Assembly: GCA_964641665.1 (NCBI GenBank)
Contig: CAZXKO010000067.1
Coordinates: forward strand, 1-64,000
DNA: 64,000 bases
Source of the DNA: Gp1-AA133 sp964641665
GTDB lineage: Bacteria > Acidobacteriota > Terriglobia > Terriglobales > Acidobacteriaceae
Reading direction: 5' to 3'
Below, in pieces: positions 7,373 to 17,500 of the stretch (its first letter is position 1; each line of letters begins with the position of its first letter). A program made the translations under genes and the position numbers. Below the pieces are notes generated by a model, which was given only the letters and a program-made list of their open reading frames with translations, did not search any database and was not told the DNA's origin.

Positions 7373-7780
7373 GGCGGCGATGATTATGTCACCAAACCGT
7401 TCAAGGCCGCCGAACTCCTGGCCCGCATCGAAGTCCTGTTGCGCCGCGTCCCCATCCGTACTGGCCAGGGGGTCCATCAGTTCGGCTCCATCCGCGTCGA
7501 CATGCGCCGCGGCGAAGTGACTCGAGGCGACAAGCCAGTCTATCTCTCGGCCCGTGAGTTCCAACTGCTGCGCTACTTGATCGAAAGGGCGGGCAACACT
7601 GTTCCACGAATCGAATTGTTGCGCTCGGTGTGGGGCTATGAGAGCGGAACCCTCACTCGCACTGTCGACATTCACGTCGCGAGCCTGCGCGACAAATTAG
7701 AGGAAAACGCCCGCCACCCCGTGCTCATCGTACCCGCCCCCGGCGTTGGCTATAAGTTCACCGGGTCCCGTGGCGTGTAG
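7373..7780 (+). pseudogene. OmpR-family response regulator, C-terminal fragment
   Basis: The frame starts abruptly with the last strand and helix of a receiver domain (GGDDYVTKPFKAAELLARIE), followed by a complete winged-helix output domain: VYLSAREFQLLRYLIERAGN, then RTVDIHVASLRDKLE and PGVGYKF. About 90 receiver residues including the phosphorylated Asp are missing, because the 5' part is replaced by the integrase remnant. The upstream methionine belongs to the integrase remnant, so any product would be a chimera without a control domain. No sensor kinase gene follows. Confidence 0.7.
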
Positions 7781-8286
7781 CTACGGGGGCCATGGCCCGC
7801 CTCGTTCGATCAGTCGCGCGTTGAACCAATTCTGTTCGACGTTTCGCCAATCGATCTCACCGCGCCACTAGCGCAGTTCCAATCTGTGTCCGGCAACCGT
7901 CGCGGACGGCCCGCAAATCTACCCGGTGACCGGGTTGTGACTTGCCGGTACCGCCAACGCGCCGGCGCAGATTTCATATAAGTATTGCCCGTGCGGTACT
8001 CTTTCTACATCTGTGCGAATCATTGGAACCTCGCTTCCATCGACGCGTTCAGTGATCAGCTGCCGAGCGGCAGCAGTGAGAAACTACGGGCAACGTAATC
8101 GAGGGCTGACAAGGTACCAATGGTTACCGTGCGGGATGTCTCTTGACTGCAATTAATTTGTCAATTTTTCTGACAATCGGGGACCTAAAAGAAGTAGCCG
8201 ACTCCTACCAGTTGGTGAAAAATCGCCAAACACCAAGGCTGCCGATAGTAGATGGCCTCCTTGTCTTATATTCTTGCTTTCCACTC
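7781..8286. other. intergenic, no supported gene
   Basis: About 500 bases between the response-regulator fragment and the end of the GH39 gene. A short open frame at 8143-8349 has no ribosome binding site and no similarity I recognise. This is probably the boundary between the decayed accessory region and the conserved backbone. Confidence 0.45.
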
Positions 8287-9831
8287 CTACTGCTCGTTTC
8301 TCAGCTCAAGCAGTACCAGCCCGTTGGCAGGAATTTGAATCGTAACTGATCCGTTCTTCAGGTCGTGGACTTCAGGCGCTGGAAGCTGAGCTGCAGCGCG
8401 CAGCTGCCGGACTTGCGCCTGGGTCGGATAGGGCGGCGAGCCCATTGCCTGGTAAGCGCGCTGGCTGTCTCCATGATGCGGATCGACGTGATAGATGTCG
8501 ACTTGTGACGGAGCCTTCTGCCGGAAAACAACCGTAACATCTTTCGGAGGGCCCTCTGCTCCGGGCGACACCATGTTCCAAGCCGCGATCACAAGTGTTC
8601 CGTTTTTGCGACGGGTAACCAGCACGGAGTCTGAGGCGACGTCGAGACGCTCATCTCCGAGCTGGTGGAGGAGACGGAATGCATTAAAGGAAGGCTTGGG
8701 AATGCCGCCTGCTGCCATCAGGCCGAAACCGCCGTAGAACGGCTGCTTAACTACACCCTGTTCCTCAAAGACGTCGGAGAAGGTCCAGAACGACATTTCG
8801 TTCACGAGGCCATCGCATTGCCGGATCGTGTCAGCCAGCCAGGGCCCCATGTAAGACGAGTCTGTGACGTCGGGCTCATTCATATAGCTGGCGTTGAATT
8901 CACTCCACAACAGCGGCAAGGCGGGCATGGGCGACGTCTTGATCTGCTCATGCACCTTACCCACGGCACGGCACACCATGCGGTTGCGGGGTATGGTTTC
9001 GTGGGTGCCGAATACATCTTCGGACTTGTCATTTCCGTACACGTGGGAGGAAACGAAGTCGACGGGGATTTGGTTTTCTGCGCAGTGGCGAATGAACACG
9101 TCGGCCCAGGCGGCCTGCGCGGTGGCCGGGCCGCCGACGCGCAGGCGCGAGTTCACAGCTTTGATGGCGCGGGCGGTGTGATCGTACAGCTCGAAATAGG
9201 TCGCCTGTTTAGGATCGCCAGCCCAGAAGTCGATGTTGGGCTCGTTCCAGACCTCGAAATACCACTGCGACACTTCGTCGATGCCATAGCGATCGACCAA
9301 ATGCCTCGCGAAATGGGTGACCAGATCGTCCCACTTGACATAGTCTTTTGGGGGGGCCACCGTGGGCTTGTACCAGAACGAATGCAGGACAGGGCTGGCA
9401 GCCAGCTTTTTCGGCATGAAGCTCAGTTCCACGAAGGGGCGAACCCCGTTTTCCAACAGGCCGTCATAGACTTGATCTACGTAGGAGAAGTTGTAGATCG
9501 GCTGTCCCTGCGCGTCCTCGTCATAGATGCCCATCTCATCGTGGAAGATGGCGTGGAAACGGACGTACTCGACCGCCGTGATCTGCTTGACTTCGCGAAG
9601 GTCCCTCCGGTAGCTGTCGCGCAACGTCAGCGCGGCGCGCCCGGAGCCGAACATGTGTTCCCAAAAATGTGGGAATGGATGGGTGGGAGCTGAGGCATCG
9701 ATCACCACTGATTGCGGGTTTTGAGCGTGGAGCCCGAGTGACAGGAAAACCAGGGCGGCGCAGAGCCACGCCAGGAGAAATGCGGGGACCTTCTTGGAGC
9801 GACATTTGCGAGATCGTATCTGTCTTGTCAT
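8287..9831 (-). CDS. secreted GH39-family glycoside hydrolase (beta-xylosidase-like)
   Basis: A 514-residue protein with an N-terminal hydrophobic export signal (about residues 17-36, ending GLHAQ) and a GH39 TIM barrel. The acid/base Glu is E197 in EVWNEPN and the nucleophile is E311 in LLWSEFNAS, both in the right context for clan GH-A. A beta-sandwich region follows (SVLVTRRKNGTLVIAAWN onward). GH39 enzymes remove xylose or iduronic acid residues; the substrate cannot be fixed from sequence. The start overlaps the stop of the upstream membrane protein by four bases, so the two form a coupled operon. Confidence 0.82.
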   Translation of the reverse strand: MTRQIRSRKCRSKKVPAFLLAWLCAALVFLSLGLHAQNPQSVVIDASAPTHPFPHFWEHMFGSGRAALTLRDSYRRDLREVKQITAVEYVRFHAIFHDEMGIYDEDAQGQPIYNFSYVDQVYDGLLENGVRPFVELSFMPKKLAASPVLHSFWYKPTVAPPKDYVKWDDLVTHFARHLVDRYGIDEVSQWYFEVWNEPNIDFWAGDPKQATYFELYDHTARAIKAVNSRLRVGGPATAQAAWADVFIRHCAENQIPVDFVSSHVYGNDKSEDVFGTHETIPRNRMVCRAVGKVHEQIKTSPMPALPLLWSEFNASYMNEPDVTDSSYMGPWLADTIRQCDGLVNEMSFWTFSDVFEEQGVVKQPFYGGFGLMAAGGIPKPSFNAFRLLHQLGDERLDVASDSVLVTRRKNGTLVIAAWNMVSPGAEGPPKDVTVVFRQKAPSQVDIYHVDPHHGDSQRAYQAMGSPPYPTQAQVRQLRAAAQLPAPEVHDLKNGSVTIQIPANGLVLLELRNEQ

Positions 9832-10820
9832 TGTGGGAACCGGTATCCGGGCTTGAGTTCACAGCGGTAGACCTTCGTCTGGTCGCGATTGACTCTCGCG
9901 TTACAGCTGGCCCAACTCAAGAACAGGTCTGGGCCAAGTGGGAAGATAATCGTTTCTCCGACAACGTCCGCTTCCAGGCTCACTCCCTCAGCGTCCGCCG
10001 GCAATGTGAAATTGAGTGCTGGGCCGAAAATCACCGGGTATGACTGATGGTCGATCTGGCTCTGCATAATGTGAATGACCTCCGCCTCGACCAGAAACGT
10101 TGCCGTGTTGGACCAGTTGAGAGCCGACGCCGTGATTTTTTGACTGGCTTTGGGAAACTGTTCGGTTTCGATCTTGGTAAAGGGACAGGGGCCCGCGATG
10201 CACGAGACGCGGGCGTTCTGAAATTCGTTGCCCATCCCGGCGTCGAGCGAAGTGGAACCGATCGCGGCTTTCCACTTCCCGTCGGGCGAGCACGGAGACC
10301 GACCCGCACAGGGGATGTTTCCGATATTTTCTAACTGAAAGGTTTTCACCGCGCTGCCGACGTTCATCGTGCGGGTCGCCTTGATGGAGTATCGAACCCG
10401 GATATTGCTGACTACGACTCTGGGTCGATTGGGGACATCCTCCGTATTCCTGGGAATCGGCGGCATGTGCGCGAGATAGAGTTTCCCATCAAACGGCTGT
10501 TCCATATCCAGGGGCTGATATTTGGGATGCCTGAATTTCAGCGTGACCATTTGCCCTTTGCGCGGTCTCTTGCGCAAGGTTAGTCGGAAGAACCCGGAAG
10601 CGTCCGACTTGATGGACGCATCGGCCAAACCATTCGTCGCGCTGACCTCCACATCGGCGATGGGTAATTGCTTCCTGGGGTCGGCATCTTGTACGGTAAC
10701 CGCACCCGTGATGGTGGCAGGCTCTTGAAAGCGGCGGCGATAAAGGAAGACTGCGATGGCGAGAAGAACAATAGCGCCGGCCAGCACACCCCAAGTCGCG
10801 ATTTTTCTGCCCTTGGTCAT
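9828..10820 (-). CDS. membrane-anchored protein with a carboxypeptidase-regulatory-like domain
   Basis: A 330-residue protein. One membrane segment lies at about 8-27 (TWGVLAGAIVLLAIAVFLYR). A beta-sandwich of the carboxypeptidase regulatory type follows (residues about 35-105: ATITGAVTV, LPIADVEVSATN, SGFFRLTL), then an outer region of unknown fold with paired cysteines (CAGRSPC, CIAGPC). Such domains are common on Acidobacterial envelope proteins. ATG 10820 is preferred over the TTG one codon earlier. It is coupled by a four-base overlap to the GH39 gene, so it may help anchor or deliver that enzyme or its substrate. Confidence 0.55.
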   Translation of the reverse strand: MTKGRKIATWGVLAGAIVLLAIAVFLYRRRFQEPATITGAVTVQDADPRKQLPIADVEVSATNGLADASIKSDASGFFRLTLRKRPRKGQMVTLKFRHPKYQPLDMEQPFDGKLYLAHMPPIPRNTEDVPNRPRVVVSNIRVRYSIKATRTMNVGSAVKTFQLENIGNIPCAGRSPCSPDGKWKAAIGSTSLDAGMGNEFQNARVSCIAGPCPFTKIETEQFPKASQKITASALNWSNTATFLVEAEVIHIMQSQIDHQSYPVIFGPALNFTLPADAEGVSLEADVVGETIIFPLGPDLFLSWASCNARVNRDQTKVYRCELKPGYRFPQ

Positions 10821-10941
10821 CAACCATGATTTCCAGATGTTTAGGGGAGATGGTACCTGAATGGCCTGCGATGTGCACCCGGCGGAAACCTATCCAAGAA
10901 TTTTGCGATTGATACAAATCGTTTAAGATCGGTGCTACTCG

Positions 10942-12282
10942 ATGAAGGCTTCTCGCGACAAGGGATCTTCCCGCCGCGATTTTGTGAGACGACTCCTGGG
11001 CGCAGGCGGCTGCCTGACACTCACTCAACTCACCTCTGCGGTCCCAAGTGGTCGGGCGCAACCCAAAAGCTCGACAAGCCTCTCCGGGCCAGATGCACTC
11101 ACGCCGGAAGACCACCAGTTCCTGAACGATCTGGAGAAAGCCAACTTCCAGTTTTTTTGGGAACAAGCGAATCCAAAGACCGGCTTGGTCAAGGATCGGT
11201 GTAACGCCCGCACTAGTAGTGATGGAGGGATCGTCGGCAGCATCGCCGCCACCGGTTTCGGGTTAACGGCGCTGTGTATCGGAGATAAGCGCGGGTTCGT
11301 GCCGCGGGCGTGGGCGCAAGAACGGGTCGTGACCACTCTGCGTGCGCTTTGGGGTAAGCTGCCGAACCACCGTGGTTTCTTCTACCATTGGGCGAATATA
11401 AATACAGGCGAACGCGTCTGGGACGCCGAAGTATCCTCGGTCGACACGACCATCTTGCTGTGCGGCGTTTTGGCTTGCCGGGAATATTTTCAGGATGCCG
11501 AGGTTGACGCACTGGCCGGTGCCATCTTTGGTCGGGTAGAGTGGACCTGGCTATCGGAAGACACCGCCCTGTTGCCCCACGGGTGGACGCCGGAGATTGG
11601 ATTCCTTCCTTACCGCTGGGACAATTACAGCGAATTGATGATGATGTACCTGCTGGGGTTAGGATCTACGTCGTACCCGCTGCGTGACGACACGTGGACC
11701 GCTTGGAAACGGCTGAAATTCGAATACGACGGTCTGCGTTATATCGGGTCGTTTGCGCCGCTGTTTGTCCATCAGTATTCGCAGGCCTGGTTTGATTTCC
11801 GCCGCAAGCGGGACAAGTACGCGGATTATTTTCAGAACTCCATCACCGCGACCGACGTCCATCGGCGGTTTTGCCTAGAGCTAGGCAAGCAGTTTCCGAC
11901 GTACACCGATGATCTGTGGGGCATCACGGCCTCCGACTCGCCGAACGGCTATGTGATCTGGGGGGGCCCACCAGCGGTGGGGCCGATTGATGGCACGGTA
12001 GCCCCTAGTGCGGCGGGTGGGTCGTTGCCGTTTCTGCCGCAACCAGTGCTGCGGGTGCTTCGGACGATCAAGGAACATTACCCGTTTGCCTGGACCAAGT
12101 ACGGGTTTGTGAACGCATTCAACCCGCTCACCAACTGGTACGACACCGATGTGATCGGGATTGATACCGGGATCACGATGCTGATGGCCGAAAATGTGCG
12201 CAGCGGTTTTGTTTGGAATACCTTCATGAAAAGTCCCGAAGCAAGGCGAGGAATGGAGCGGGCGGGGTTCAAGAGATACTGA
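10942..12282 (+). CDS. Tat-exported glucoamylase-like (PF10091, GH144-type) protein
   Basis: A 446-residue protein with a twin-arginine signal (SSRRDFVRRLLGAGG, residues 9-23). The mature part is the glycoamylase-like alpha/alpha barrel: LEKANFQFFWEQANPKTGL, SIAATGFGLTALCIG, then VSSVDTTILLCGVL and YDTDVIGIDTGITMLM. Characterised relatives (GH144) are endo-beta-1,2-glucanases. It lies upstream of an ABC exporter and a protein whose C-terminus has the same fold, so a role in cutting exported beta-1,2-glucan is likely but unproven. It is divergent from the 10820 gene, and the promoters must lie in the 120 bases between them. Confidence 0.78.
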   Translation: MKASRDKGSSRRDFVRRLLGAGGCLTLTQLTSAVPSGRAQPKSSTSLSGPDALTPEDHQFLNDLEKANFQFFWEQANPKTGLVKDRCNARTSSDGGIVGSIAATGFGLTALCIGDKRGFVPRAWAQERVVTTLRALWGKLPNHRGFFYHWANINTGERVWDAEVSSVDTTILLCGVLACREYFQDAEVDALAGAIFGRVEWTWLSEDTALLPHGWTPEIGFLPYRWDNYSELMMMYLLGLGSTSYPLRDDTWTAWKRLKFEYDGLRYIGSFAPLFVHQYSQAWFDFRRKRDKYADYFQNSITATDVHRRFCLELGKQFPTYTDDLWGITASDSPNGYVIWGGPPAVGPIDGTVAPSAAGGSLPFLPQPVLRVLRTIKEHYPFAWTKYGFVNAFNPLTNWYDTDVIGIDTGITMLMAENVRSGFVWNTFMKSPEARRGMERAGFKRY

Positions 12283-12673
12283 TTTGATGGGGATCGCCCG
12301 GGACGCATAAAAGGTTCTTTCCGAACGTTCTTTCCCGTACAGTGCATTTATTTCCCAGGCCGGACTTGCTGAGGCACGCGCACGATTTCAGCCGACCCCA
12401 AGGTCTACCCGCATAGCGCAGATTCAGATATCTGGTAACAACAACATTCCACAGCACATAGTGTGATTCTTCGAAATGCCGTGATCGCCGCCGGCAATCT
12501 TCCGGTCATATCGGAAGTTGGAACTTGAATCGGAACTAGAAATGAAATACCGCAAGCTGGTGCTTGGACAAAGCGACGGGAAATAATATCCTCAGGATGC
12601 ATGCCTTCTTTGGCCTGCTCCAACACCCAGAGCCCTGTTTGGCATCCTTAGGTCAACGCAACTTCTTGGGAAC
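12283..12673. other. intergenic region before the ABC exporter
   Basis: About 390 bases between the GH144-like gene and the exporter. No open frame with a ribosome binding site or recognisable motif is present. It probably holds the exporter operon promoter, but I cannot point to one. Confidence 0.45.
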
Positions 12674-14500
12674 ATGAGAATGGCTGAGCCGGAACAATTC
12701 TGGAGGAGCTGGCGGGAGCGCCTCACTGCGCTTCGCAATGTACCGCCGGTTCTGCGGATCGTCTGGCAATCCGGGCCGGTCGTGGTCACCTTGGGGCTGA
12801 TCTTCCGGCTGATCACGTCGCTCGTGCCGATTGCCGCTCTCTGGATCACCAAGCTCATCATTGATGGCATCGTCCATGCCACTTCGAGCCACCAGTCGGT
12901 GCCTTCCTCTCTGTGGTGGCTGGTCGCGGCCGAATTTGGCATCGCGATCTTTGGCAGTGTTCTCAACCGGGTCATTGATTTTCTGGACGCTTTGCTCGCG
13001 GACAAATACACCCGCTACGTCAGCATCGAGGTTATGCAACACGCTGCAGGACTGGATCTGATCGCTTACGAAGACCCCGTTTTCTATGACCGGCTGGAAC
13101 GGGCACGGGTTCAAGCCACCGACCGGCTAGGCATGATTCAGTCTATCGGGCGGCTGGTGCAGCAGATGATTACAGCCGCCTCTCTGTCGGTTGCCATTGT
13201 CCTGTTCTCGCCATGGCTTTTGCTGTTATTGATTGCGGGCATTATCCCGGCATTTCTTGGAGAAAGCCACTTCGCATTTCTTGGATATGCGCGAAATTTC
13301 CGCCAGACCCCCATTCGCAGGGAACTCGACTACCTGCGCATACTGGGAGGAAGCCGGGAAGCGGCCAAGGAGCTCAAGCTCTTTGGACTGAAGGATTTCC
13401 TGATCGAGCGGTTCACGCGTCTTTCCGATCTGATCTATCGCGAGAACGTCGATCTGGCCCGCCGCCGGCTGATTGCAGGGTCTTTCCTGTCCACGATCGG
13501 GACCGCCGGTTACTACTCGGCCTATGTATATGTCATCTGGCGAACGGTCACGGGTTCACTGACCATCGGCGAGCTGACTTTCTTAACTGGCGCCATTGTG
13601 CAGGCGAGCGCAAACATTCAGCAGATTTTCTCCACCCTGTCGAGCATTGCGGATCAGGCGCTCTTCCTCACGGACCTGCTGGCCTTCTTTGCAATGCGGC
13701 CGACCATCCGTTCCAAGCCAAACGCCTTGCCGGCGCCGCGGCCCATCGCGCGGGGATTCGAATTTCGCAACGTGTCTTTCCGATACCCGGGTGCGTCGCG
13801 ACTCGTGCTGAACGGTCTGAACGTAACCCTGCGAGCCGGCGAGCGTGTCGCCCTGGTTGGGGAGAATGGTGAGGGTAAGACTACCCTGGTCAAGCTGATG
13901 ACGCGACTCTACGATCCGGTCGAGGGACAGGTGCTGCTCGATGGAGTTGACCTTCGCGAATACAGCCTTGAGGATCTTTACCGTGAGATCGGCGTCATCT
14001 TCCAGGATTTCATGCGGTACGAGATGACGGCACGGGAAAACATCGCCGTCGGGCGGGTCGATGAAATCGATAACCTGCCGCTTCTGCAGATCGCGGCTGA
14101 CAAGAGCATGGCCGACGAGGTAATCGGAAAGCTTCCCCGCGAGTATGAGCAGATGCTGGGGCGTCGTTTTGAGAACGGAGTGGATCTGTCGGGCGGAGAG
14201 TGGCAGAAAGTAGCACTGGCGCGTGCCTACCTTCGCGACGCGCAAGTGCTGATTCTCGACGAACCCACAGCCGCCCTCGACGCCCGCAGCGAGTTTGAGG
14301 TCTTCCAGCGATTCGCCGAGCTTACCGCTGGGAAAACCGCCCTCTTTATTTCTCACCGCTTCTCCACGGTGCGCATGGCACAACGCATTCTGGTGCTGGA
14401 GAAGGGCCGGATCGCCGAGGATGGCAGTCACGAGCAGCTTTTTCGTCTCGGGGGCCGTTACGCGGAAATGTTCGAAATGCAGGCAGCCAGTTATCGCTAG
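12674..14500 (+). CDS. ABC exporter, fused membrane and ATPase domains
   Basis: A 608-residue half-transporter. Residues about 1-340 hold the six-helix membrane domain (for example VVVTLGLIFRLITSLVPIAA). Residues about 360-600 are the ATPase: Walker A in VGENGEGKTTLVK, signature LSGGEWQKVALAR, Walker B QVLILDEPTAALD and switch His in LFISHRFS. It should act as a dimer exporting a lipid-linked or polymeric substrate. It is followed after 27 bases by the giant glucan synthase-like gene, which resembles the NdvA/NdvB pairing for cyclic beta-1,2-glucan. ATG 12674 or ATG 12680 could be the start. Confidence 0.85.
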   Translation: MRMAEPEQFWRSWRERLTALRNVPPVLRIVWQSGPVVVTLGLIFRLITSLVPIAALWITKLIIDGIVHATSSHQSVPSSLWWLVAAEFGIAIFGSVLNRVIDFLDALLADKYTRYVSIEVMQHAAGLDLIAYEDPVFYDRLERARVQATDRLGMIQSIGRLVQQMITAASLSVAIVLFSPWLLLLLIAGIIPAFLGESHFAFLGYARNFRQTPIRRELDYLRILGGSREAAKELKLFGLKDFLIERFTRLSDLIYRENVDLARRRLIAGSFLSTIGTAGYYSAYVYVIWRTVTGSLTIGELTFLTGAIVQASANIQQIFSTLSSIADQALFLTDLLAFFAMRPTIRSKPNALPAPRPIARGFEFRNVSFRYPGASRLVLNGLNVTLRAGERVALVGENGEGKTTLVKLMTRLYDPVEGQVLLDGVDLREYSLEDLYREIGVIFQDFMRYEMTARENIAVGRVDEIDNLPLLQIAADKSMADEVIGKLPREYEQMLGRRFENGVDLSGGEWQKVALARAYLRDAQVLILDEPTAALDARSEFEVFQRFAELTAGKTALFISHRFSTVRMAQRILVLEKGRIAEDGSHEQLFRLGGRYAEMFEMQAASYR

Positions 14501-14527
14501 GAAGACGAAAAGAGTTCAACGACCATC

Positions 14528-17500
14528 ATGCCGCAGAATCGACATCTAGAAGTCATCCACGCGGACACCGGGAACCTGCCCGAGGCCCGTCAGGAGCCCC
14601 GCGGTCCTCAAGCGGTGCGCGAGAAAGCGGAGGAACTCGCGCGCACTTTACGGTGGCTGCCGAACTCGCCGGCCTCGCGCACATTTGCGGAACGCTGTTC
14701 CCTGGTGGCCCACGCCTTCAAACCGATCCTTGCGGCCCTGGACGTGCTGCCGCCGAAGGTCCCGATCTCAGATGATTTTCGCTGGCTTTATGACAATAGC
14801 CGGCTCTTGTCCACCGAAGTTCACAGTACGGCGAGAACCCTCATCTCGCGCGGCAAGACACCTCATGTGCGCACCTCGCTGGACGCGGTCATGCCCCGGT
14901 CGCTCGCACTCGCGGAAGGGTTTCTCGAAGCGGCCGCCTACGACTTCAGCGAACAAGCCTTCACTTCGTTCGTGGAGGAGTTCCAACGGACCACAGTGCT
15001 CAAGGTTAGCGAACTTTGGACGCTGGTCTCGGCCGTGAAGCTTATCCTTCTGGAGCAGATCGCGACCCGAAGCAAGGGCCTGCTGCAGGACCCCGGCGCG
15101 GATTCGACGGGAGTTGCGATTTGCGTACGCAGTCTGCGGAAAGTTGGAGAAGCACCGTGGCGGGATGTGCTCGAACCACTCATGGTGATCGATCAGATCT
15201 TGCGGCAGGACCCCGCGGATTGCTATTCCGGGATGGATCGCGAGAGCCGCGATCTGTATCGAAAAAAGCTGACCAACATCGCAGATCACTCTGACTACAG
15301 CGAGACGGAGGTTGCCCGGGAGGCGCTTGCCCTGGCCGAGGCTGCCCGTCTCCGGCAGCACCCAGATGTGCGCACTCACCAGCGGGAATCTCAGGTTGGG
15401 TTTTATCTCGTCGACAAAGGAGTCTCGCTGCTTCACCGCAAAGTTGGTTTCAGGCCGCCCCTGGTCCAGAAAATTCAGGGATGGTGGCGGAGGAATCCCG
15501 ATGAGCTCTACCTGGTGGGGATCGAGATACTGACGCTTGTCATCATCGCCGCGGCGCTCCTGTTTCTGACGGATTCCTCCACTTCGCCCGAGCTCATTCT
15601 GTTTTCCATGTTGCTGTTGTTGTTGACGAGTTCCGAAAGTGCGGTGCAGTGGATGAATCACTTGGTCACATCGGTACTGCCGTCGGAGATTCTGCCCAAA
15701 CTTGATTTTTCCGAAGGGGTTCCGGACGACTGCGTCACGATGGTCGCGGTTCCGAGCCTGCTTCTGGGGGAAGCGCAGGTGCGAGACCTGGTGGTGAGCC
15801 TGGAAGTACGCTTCCTTGGCAATCATGATCCCAACATTTGTTTCGCCCTTCTTACCGATTTGCCTGATACACGAGAGCCCGCACGAGAAGACAGTCCGCT
15901 GGTCACGTTATGCGGGGACCTGATCCGCGAGCTGAATGAGAAATATGCCCGTCAGGGGATGGGCTCGTTCTTCCTGTTTCACCGCCACCGGGTTTACAAC
16001 CCACGCGAGAGATCATGGATGGGGTGGGAGCGAAAACGCGGCAAATTGCTCGACCTCAACAAACTGCTGCGCGGGCAACACGACAGCTTTCCCCTGAAGG
16101 TGGGGGATCTTGCCATTCTTCCCCGCGTCCGTTTCGTGATGACGCTCGACGCCGATACCGAGTTGCCGCGCGGCACAGCGTGCCGGATGATCGGAGCTTT
16201 GGCGCATCCCCTGAACCAGGCCGTTGTCGACCCGGAAAAGAAGATCGTTGTCGCCGGATACGGCATTCTGCAGCCACGGGTTGGAATCAGCGTGCAGAGC
16301 ACAGCCCGTTCCCGACTCGCCGCCATCTACGCGGGTGAAACCGGCTTGGACATCTACACGCGCGCCGTTTCCGATGCGTATCAGGACCTGTACGGAGAGG
16401 GCATCTTCACGGGCAAGGGTATCTATGAAGTGGATACCGTTCATCGTGTTCTGGACCGGAGGTTTCCGGACAATGCGCTCCTGAGTCACGACCTGATTGA
16501 AGGGGCCTACGCGCGCGCCGGACTGGTGAGTGACATCGAAATCATTGAGGATTACCCGTCGCATTACAACGCCCACAATCGCCGCAAGCACCGCTGGTTG
16601 CGGGGCGACTGGCAGATCGCCGGATGGTTGCTTCCGCGGGTGCCGGCGGAGTCGGCGGAACGGGTGCCCAATCCCATTTCGTTCGTTTCGCGGTGGAAGA
16701 TTTTCGACAACCTGCGTAGAAGTCTGGTGGAACCTTCTACCTTCCTGCTGCTGGTGGCCGGTTGGTTCCTCGGCCGGCGGCCGTGGCAGTGGACTCTCGC
16801 CACCATCTGTATTTTGTTCTTACCCACGTGGTTCCGGCTTGCCTTCAACCAGGTGCGGGCTATCGTTGATTTCAATTCAACGGTGGCTCGGGAGGCCTTC
16901 AGCGACTTTTACACCGCCAACGTCACCATCTTCTTCACGCTGATATTCCTGGCGCATCAGACCATGCTTGCGCTGGATGCGGTGGTGCGGGCGCTGCTGC
17001 GGCGTTTTGTCACTCACCGCCGGCTGCTGGAATGGGAGACCGCGGCCGAAGCGGATCTGAATGTTCGGAGGCACACGCCGGTAGAGGTGTACCTCAACTG
17101 GGTGCCGTTGCTCTCGATCGGGCTGGGACTTCTGGTCTGGGCAGCGCGGCCCCAGGCGCTTCCGGCGGCGCTGGCAGTCTTGTTGCTTTGGGCGTGCAGC
17201 AAACCGGTTTCGGCTTGGCTGAATCGGCCTCCGGCGGCGGCCCGAAATCGCACCTCCGCGAAGGACCTGGCCTTTCTCAGGCGTGCGGGTCTACAAACCT
17301 GGAGGTATTTCGCCGAGTTCAGCACTGCCGAGCACAACTGGCTGATCCCGGACAACGTTCAGGAACAACCAGCCGCGATTGCGGCTCGAGTGTCGCCCAC
17401 GAATATCGGGATGCTGCTCAACGCTCGCCAGGTGGCATGCGAATTCGGATATCTAACTGTGCCGGAATTTTGCGAGCAGACCTCACGAACTCTGGCAACT

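Noticed and set aside
8665..9693. 342-codon plus-strand open frame
   Set aside because: It is antisense to the GH39 gene, whose catalytic motifs are clear; the long frame is a by-product of high GC.
13583..14431. 282-codon minus-strand open frame
   Set aside because: Antisense to the ATPase domain of the ABC exporter, which has all its motifs.
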